This document shows positions 6,415-6,930 of a stretch of 6,930 bases of DNA, piece after piece. Below the pieces are notes generated by a model, which was given only the letters and a program-made list of their open reading frames with translations, made no database searches and was not told where the DNA came from. Position 1 is the stretch's first letter, and every line of letters starts with the position of its first letter. The DNA is from Anaerolineae bacterium. GTDB taxonomy: Bacteria; Chloroflexota; Anaerolineae; Aggregatilineales; Phototrophicaceae. The stretch lies in assembly GCA_019912905.1 (NCBI GenBank), contig JAIOHO010000579.1, positions 1 to 6,930 of the forward strand. The letters are read 5' to 3'. Made by a program: the position numbers and the translations under genes.

Positions 6415-6930
6415 ATGCAGCATATCAATATCAATCTGATTGACACACATTTTCACCTTGACCTTATGCCCCAGCCCGATGCAATTGCAGGCAAAATGCA
6501 GCAGCGAGGAATTAGCGCAATTGCCGTCACAAATACTCCATCGGTTTTCCACTACACACACCTTCTTAGTCAAAAATATTCCGCAATCCTACCCGCCGTT
6601 GGTTTGCATCCTGAACTGGCCGCCGAACGCAAACAAGAACTGCCTATAATGTGGGACTGGCTTGCCAAGACACGGTTTGTCGGTGAAATCGGCTTGGATT
6701 ATGTCACCAATGATGACGAGAACCGGAAAAGCCAACGCTCCGTTTTTCAAGCCATACTTACCGCATGTGCGAAATACGGGGACAAAGTCCTTACAATTCA
6801 TTCAAGACGGTCAAGCAAGGATGTCGTGTCGATGATTGGTGACAATTTTCCGGGACGCATAATACTCCATTGGTATTCAGGAAGCATACGTGACCTCACT
6901 TCGGGACTGTCTTACGGTTTCTTCTTCTCT
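6415..6930 (+). CDS. qatD: QatD: TatD-like metal-dependent DNase of the Qat system, 3' end outside the window
   Basis: This is the first 172 residues of a TatD-family hydrolase, a TIM-barrel metal-dependent DNase and the fourth component of QatABCD. Visible family motifs are DTHFHLD at 10-16 (metal ligands H12 and H14), GLHPE at 63-67, GEIGLDY at 90-96 (E91), IHSRR at 128-132 (H129) and LHWYSG at 151-156 (H152). All expected metal ligands up to this point are present, so it should be catalytically competent. The final conserved Asp and about 75-90 residues lie beyond the right edge. The start ATG at 6415 comes 10 bases after the qatC stop. An in-frame TAG at 6409-6411 rules out a longer reading, and there is no strong Shine-Dalgarno sequence, so translation probably depends on ribosomes arriving from qatC. 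Confidence 0.93.
   Translation, partial: MQHININLIDTHFHLDLMPQPDAIAGKMQQRGISAIAVTNTPSVFHYTHLLSQKYSAILPAVGLHPELAAERKQELPIMWDWLAKTRFVGEIGLDYVTNDDENRKSQRSVFQAILTACAKYGDKVLTIHSRRSSKDVVSMIGDNFPGRIILHWYSGSIRDLTSGLSYGFFFS

Overview
The window is bacterial. It holds two unrelated blocks of genes on opposite strands, separated by about 540 bases of lower-complexity, apparently AT-richer intergenic DNA. The lipoprotein signal with lipobox, the OmpR-type two-component pair and the DUF3124 protein suggest an environmental bacterium. Chloroflexota or Cyanobacteria are my loose guesses from the look of the proteins; nothing in the window fixes the lineage.

Left block (bases 1-1812, minus strand): a DUF3124-type lipoprotein comes first, then an OmpR/PhoB-family response regulator whose 3' end overlaps the start of a sensor histidine kinase gene by 8 bases. 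The kinase is cut short. After 128 codons it runs into a 122-base segment (1-122) that is an exact inverted copy of part of the response regulator gene (638-759). The left edge is therefore an inverted duplication or, more likely, a fold-back chimera at the end of a contig.

Middle (about 1813-2351): promoter-like elements face left for the lipoprotein and right for the defence operon. Between them is an unrecognised 63-codon minus-strand open frame and no convincing gene.

Right block (2352-6930, plus strand): four tightly packed genes in the order KAP-type P-loop ATPase, Gly/Ser/Pro-rich MGTS-starting protein, QueC-like ATP-pyrophosphatase fold enzyme, and TatD-like metal-dependent DNase. 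This is the gene content and order of the QatABCD anti-phage defence system. qatA, qatB and qatC are complete. qatD is cut by the right edge after 172 codons. Gaps are 25 bases (qatA-qatB), an ATGA overlap (qatB-qatC) and 10 bases (qatC-qatD), so they probably form one transcript from a promoter just upstream of qatA. No queuosine-pathway partners (QueD, QueE, QueF, Tgt) are present, so the QueC-like protein is probably not making preQ0 here. The most interesting idea from the sequence is that QatC acts on the QatB N-terminus, which begins Met-Gly and would expose a glycine after Met removal.
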